In this document: one piece after another, positions 61,676-64,000 of the stretch
How positions within the stretch are numbered: the stretch's first letter is position 1
Layout: each line of letters begins with the position of its first letter
Origin: Syngnathus acus
Taxonomy: Eukaryota; Chordata; Actinopteri; Syngnathiformes; Syngnathidae
Direction: 5' to 3'
DNA length: 64,000 nucleotides
NCBI RefSeq assembly: GCF_901709675.1
Contig: NC_051106.1
Span: 8,752,001-8,816,000 of the forward strand
Position numbers and translations under genes: made by a program
The notes under the pieces: model-generated
What the model was told of the DNA's origin: nothing
Databases searched by the model: none
What the model saw: the letters and a program-made list of their open reading frames with translations, nothing else

Positions 61676-64000
61676 GTAAGATGACATCATAAAAATTTTT
61701 GCTTTGCGTGTCCGACCGACCTCGGTGACCCGACTCTAACGGCCTTTTGAATACATGAAACGTCTCTCAAGAATGGTCGAATGCAACCCAGGGTGGGAAA
61801 AAAAACCCTCTGTCTGGCTTGTCGCATAACTGAGGCCGTCCCGGAGCGCTATCGCTTTACCCCCGGCCACAATACACGCCTTGTTGGTGCAGGTGGGCGG
61901 GGTGGGCCGGCCGGCCGGCGGTGGTTGCACATACCTGTGGCGGCATCTCGCTGGATGAAGGAAACTTTGTGTCGCGGAGATACGGCAGCTTTGTGTTATC
62001 ACACACATACATGCAAATACACAAAAAGAGTTGTGGGTTAGACAACTACACAAAAATGTAGTTGTGTTGTGCTGGCTCATGTTTGATCAAATTGAGTCAA
62101 ATCCAGTTCGACTCTTCTGCTGAGTGTACTGGCCCTTTAAATGCGCGTCTTTCATTCAAACAAGACAGTTTGTGGATCCAGATGAGGTTGGATGAGGCAC
62201 AAATACACACACACACACACACACACACACCACCGGCCGAGAGAAATTGACTTGTGAGTCGAGAACCTTCTGTACGGAACGCACGCACAGTGACAACGTG
62301 ATGTCTTTGCGTGTCGTCAGCTGTCCCGGCTCGGCCCGGCTGGGTCTCAGGGAAACCATGGGGATCGGGTGCATGCGTGCGCGTCCATAAAAAAAAGTTC
62401 ATCTTTGACTCTTGGAAAAACACAAATCCCCAGGATGCATGTCGTGCCCACGCTGGTGCCAACATGGCATCTTAGCTCCGCCCCCATCAAAAGCCAGCTC
62501 CGCTAAACCCCCGCCCTTTTCGCCTCTTAGAAACAAATGTGGGCCCGCTCCTCTTCCTCCTTCCTCATTGTCTTCCTCCCCGTCTTCATTTCCGCTGCAG
62601 ATTCTTAGAAACCGGTCTTTCGGCAGAAACATGGCCGTCCGGCTCAGAGTCCTTCGCTATGCAGAAATAGAAAAAAGCTAATCTTTACTCCGGTGATGTC
62701 ATCTTCAATAGCTGTACTCACCTTTTGACCAAATCACGAGTCATGCTTACATATTAAACCCCCCCCTCTCTCCTTGATGACCCCCCCCGGAGGTCCAACT
62801 CCTTCCTTGTTTGGATGTGCATCGCCATGGCGATTATCTCATCCCGGGCCGAGTTCGCCGCGCTTCCCACGAATTCCAAATAAGGCCGATGCGGAGGAGG
62901 ACGAGGGATGTAGGAGGAAACGACACGGACAAGATGAGAAATATGAAGGGAAAATGATGACATCATATGTGAGGTCATACGAGGACGCCTGCTCCCGTCA
63001 ATCACGGCGCAAGTGACCCTTCGGCTTTCAAGAGTTGGTGCGCCAGCTGAGCTCAGCTGTGTTTGCGTGCGAGGAAATCCCGGGGATTTTTTTTTTTAGG
63101 ACTGAAGATTATTTTTAATCATCCTGTTTATTTCTTTCAACCAAGTTGGTGGATGTCATAAATAACTGGCAACATTAATCATATGACGTGCCATTGACTA
63201 TTCTATTTAAATTTATTGTTCGTGTAATGATAATTTGTGGTCAAAATAGAAAATGATTACATGTTTTGGCATCATAGTTTTTGGTAAACACTTTATAGAA
63301 ATGGCATTAAACACAAATGAGGAGTTTGCAGAGGATAAAGAATATATGCATGTCTGCAGGTGTTGCTTCACCATTTGTGTTCAATACCCGTTGCATAAAG
63401 AGTTCCAACTCTGTGACTATTGATGCTAAATGTTAGCCCGTCAATGGAAATTTCCATTATGTGTTAGCAAGAAGCTATCGGGGCGGGGGGCTTTCCTAAA
63501 TCAAAGCTCGACTGGCGCTAAACATGTCGGATTTATCATCTGCGCTTGCATCATTCAGCCTGGGCTGAGCAGGGTCGGATGGGGTCAGGGTTCCGGGGAA
63601 AACCCAAGTCCCGCAGTCTCGCGACATACGAAGAATATTTGAATGATTGTGCCCCGAATGGGTGACTCAACTTCCCATTGCTGACATGCTTAACCTTTTT
63701 TAGTCAGCATATTAAAATCTTGTGTAGGTTGTCTCCATGAGAAGCACCATGACGACCACCGTTGCAGGCGTGTGTGTGTGTGCGCGTGCACCCTCAGCTG
63801 CATTTTTCACATTTTTCACCCCCACCTCCAGGCCTTAAAGGTCTTTTTCTATCCCGGCGCAGACAGAATGCAAGCCGGAGCCGCAGGCCGTCATTCTGCA
63901 GGAATGCGACCTCCTCTTCTTTTTTTATTTGTATTTTTTTTTCATCCAATCCGCACACTGAAATGTGAAAAGGTGTGCCACAGACATCCCTGCGTGATTG
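61676..64000 (+). other. fndc3b: fndc3b intron running off the right edge
   Basis: There is no further fndc3b exon before the window ends. Visible are a CA microsatellite (62203-62229), a palindromic ATCGCCATGGCGAT near 62824-62837, and a third copy of the 18-mer gaggataaagaatatatg at 63331-63348. Confidence 0.5.

Overview
The window is nuclear DNA from a ray-finned fish, most likely a percomorph teleost. The genes are split into short exons with GT..AG introns, many only 60-150 bp long. Microsatellites ((CA)n, (TG)n, (AT)n) are abundant and pieces of fish-type DNA transposons are scattered throughout. The proteins match vertebrate families in length and exon phase. The species cannot be named from this sequence alone.

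Five protein-coding genes are supported. From left to right: the 3' end of msl2 (+, 1-786); tnfsf10/TRAIL (-, 2157-4310, six exons, 281 aa); nceh1 (-, 6138-8587, six exons, 415 aa); ppp2r3a (+, a probable untranslated first exon near 11.5-11.76 kb and coding exons 22341-33185); and the 5' part of fndc3b (+, probable first exon ending 37243, coding exons from 49745, running off the right edge). ppp2r3a has two alternative 5' ends. A long N-terminal exon gives PR130 (1231 aa as modelled), and a separate downstream first exon at 29782 gives PR72 (538 aa). All exon joins given here were checked by hand for reading phase.

The rest is introns and intergenic DNA: about 10 kb of ppp2r3a intron 1, 5 kb between its PR130 and PR72 first exons, 4 kb between ppp2r3a and fndc3b, and several fndc3b introns. 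They hold microsatellites, an 804-bp element with perfect 27-bp inverted ends, two smaller inverted-repeat elements, fragments of other dispersed repeats, a short reverse-transcriptase relic, and candidate regulatory motifs (CTCF-like, RFX X-box, CRE, G-quadruplex).

The genes do not form one pathway: chromatin ubiquitin ligase, death ligand, ester hydrolase, PP2A regulatory subunit, ER membrane protein. What links them is position. Relatives that in human lie in two separate parts of chromosome 3q are interleaved here. I found no clearly new biological system. The points most worth a second look are two stop-free introns of a length divisible by three in ppp2r3a, a dispersed repeat that carries CTCF-like sites, and the interleaved gene order.
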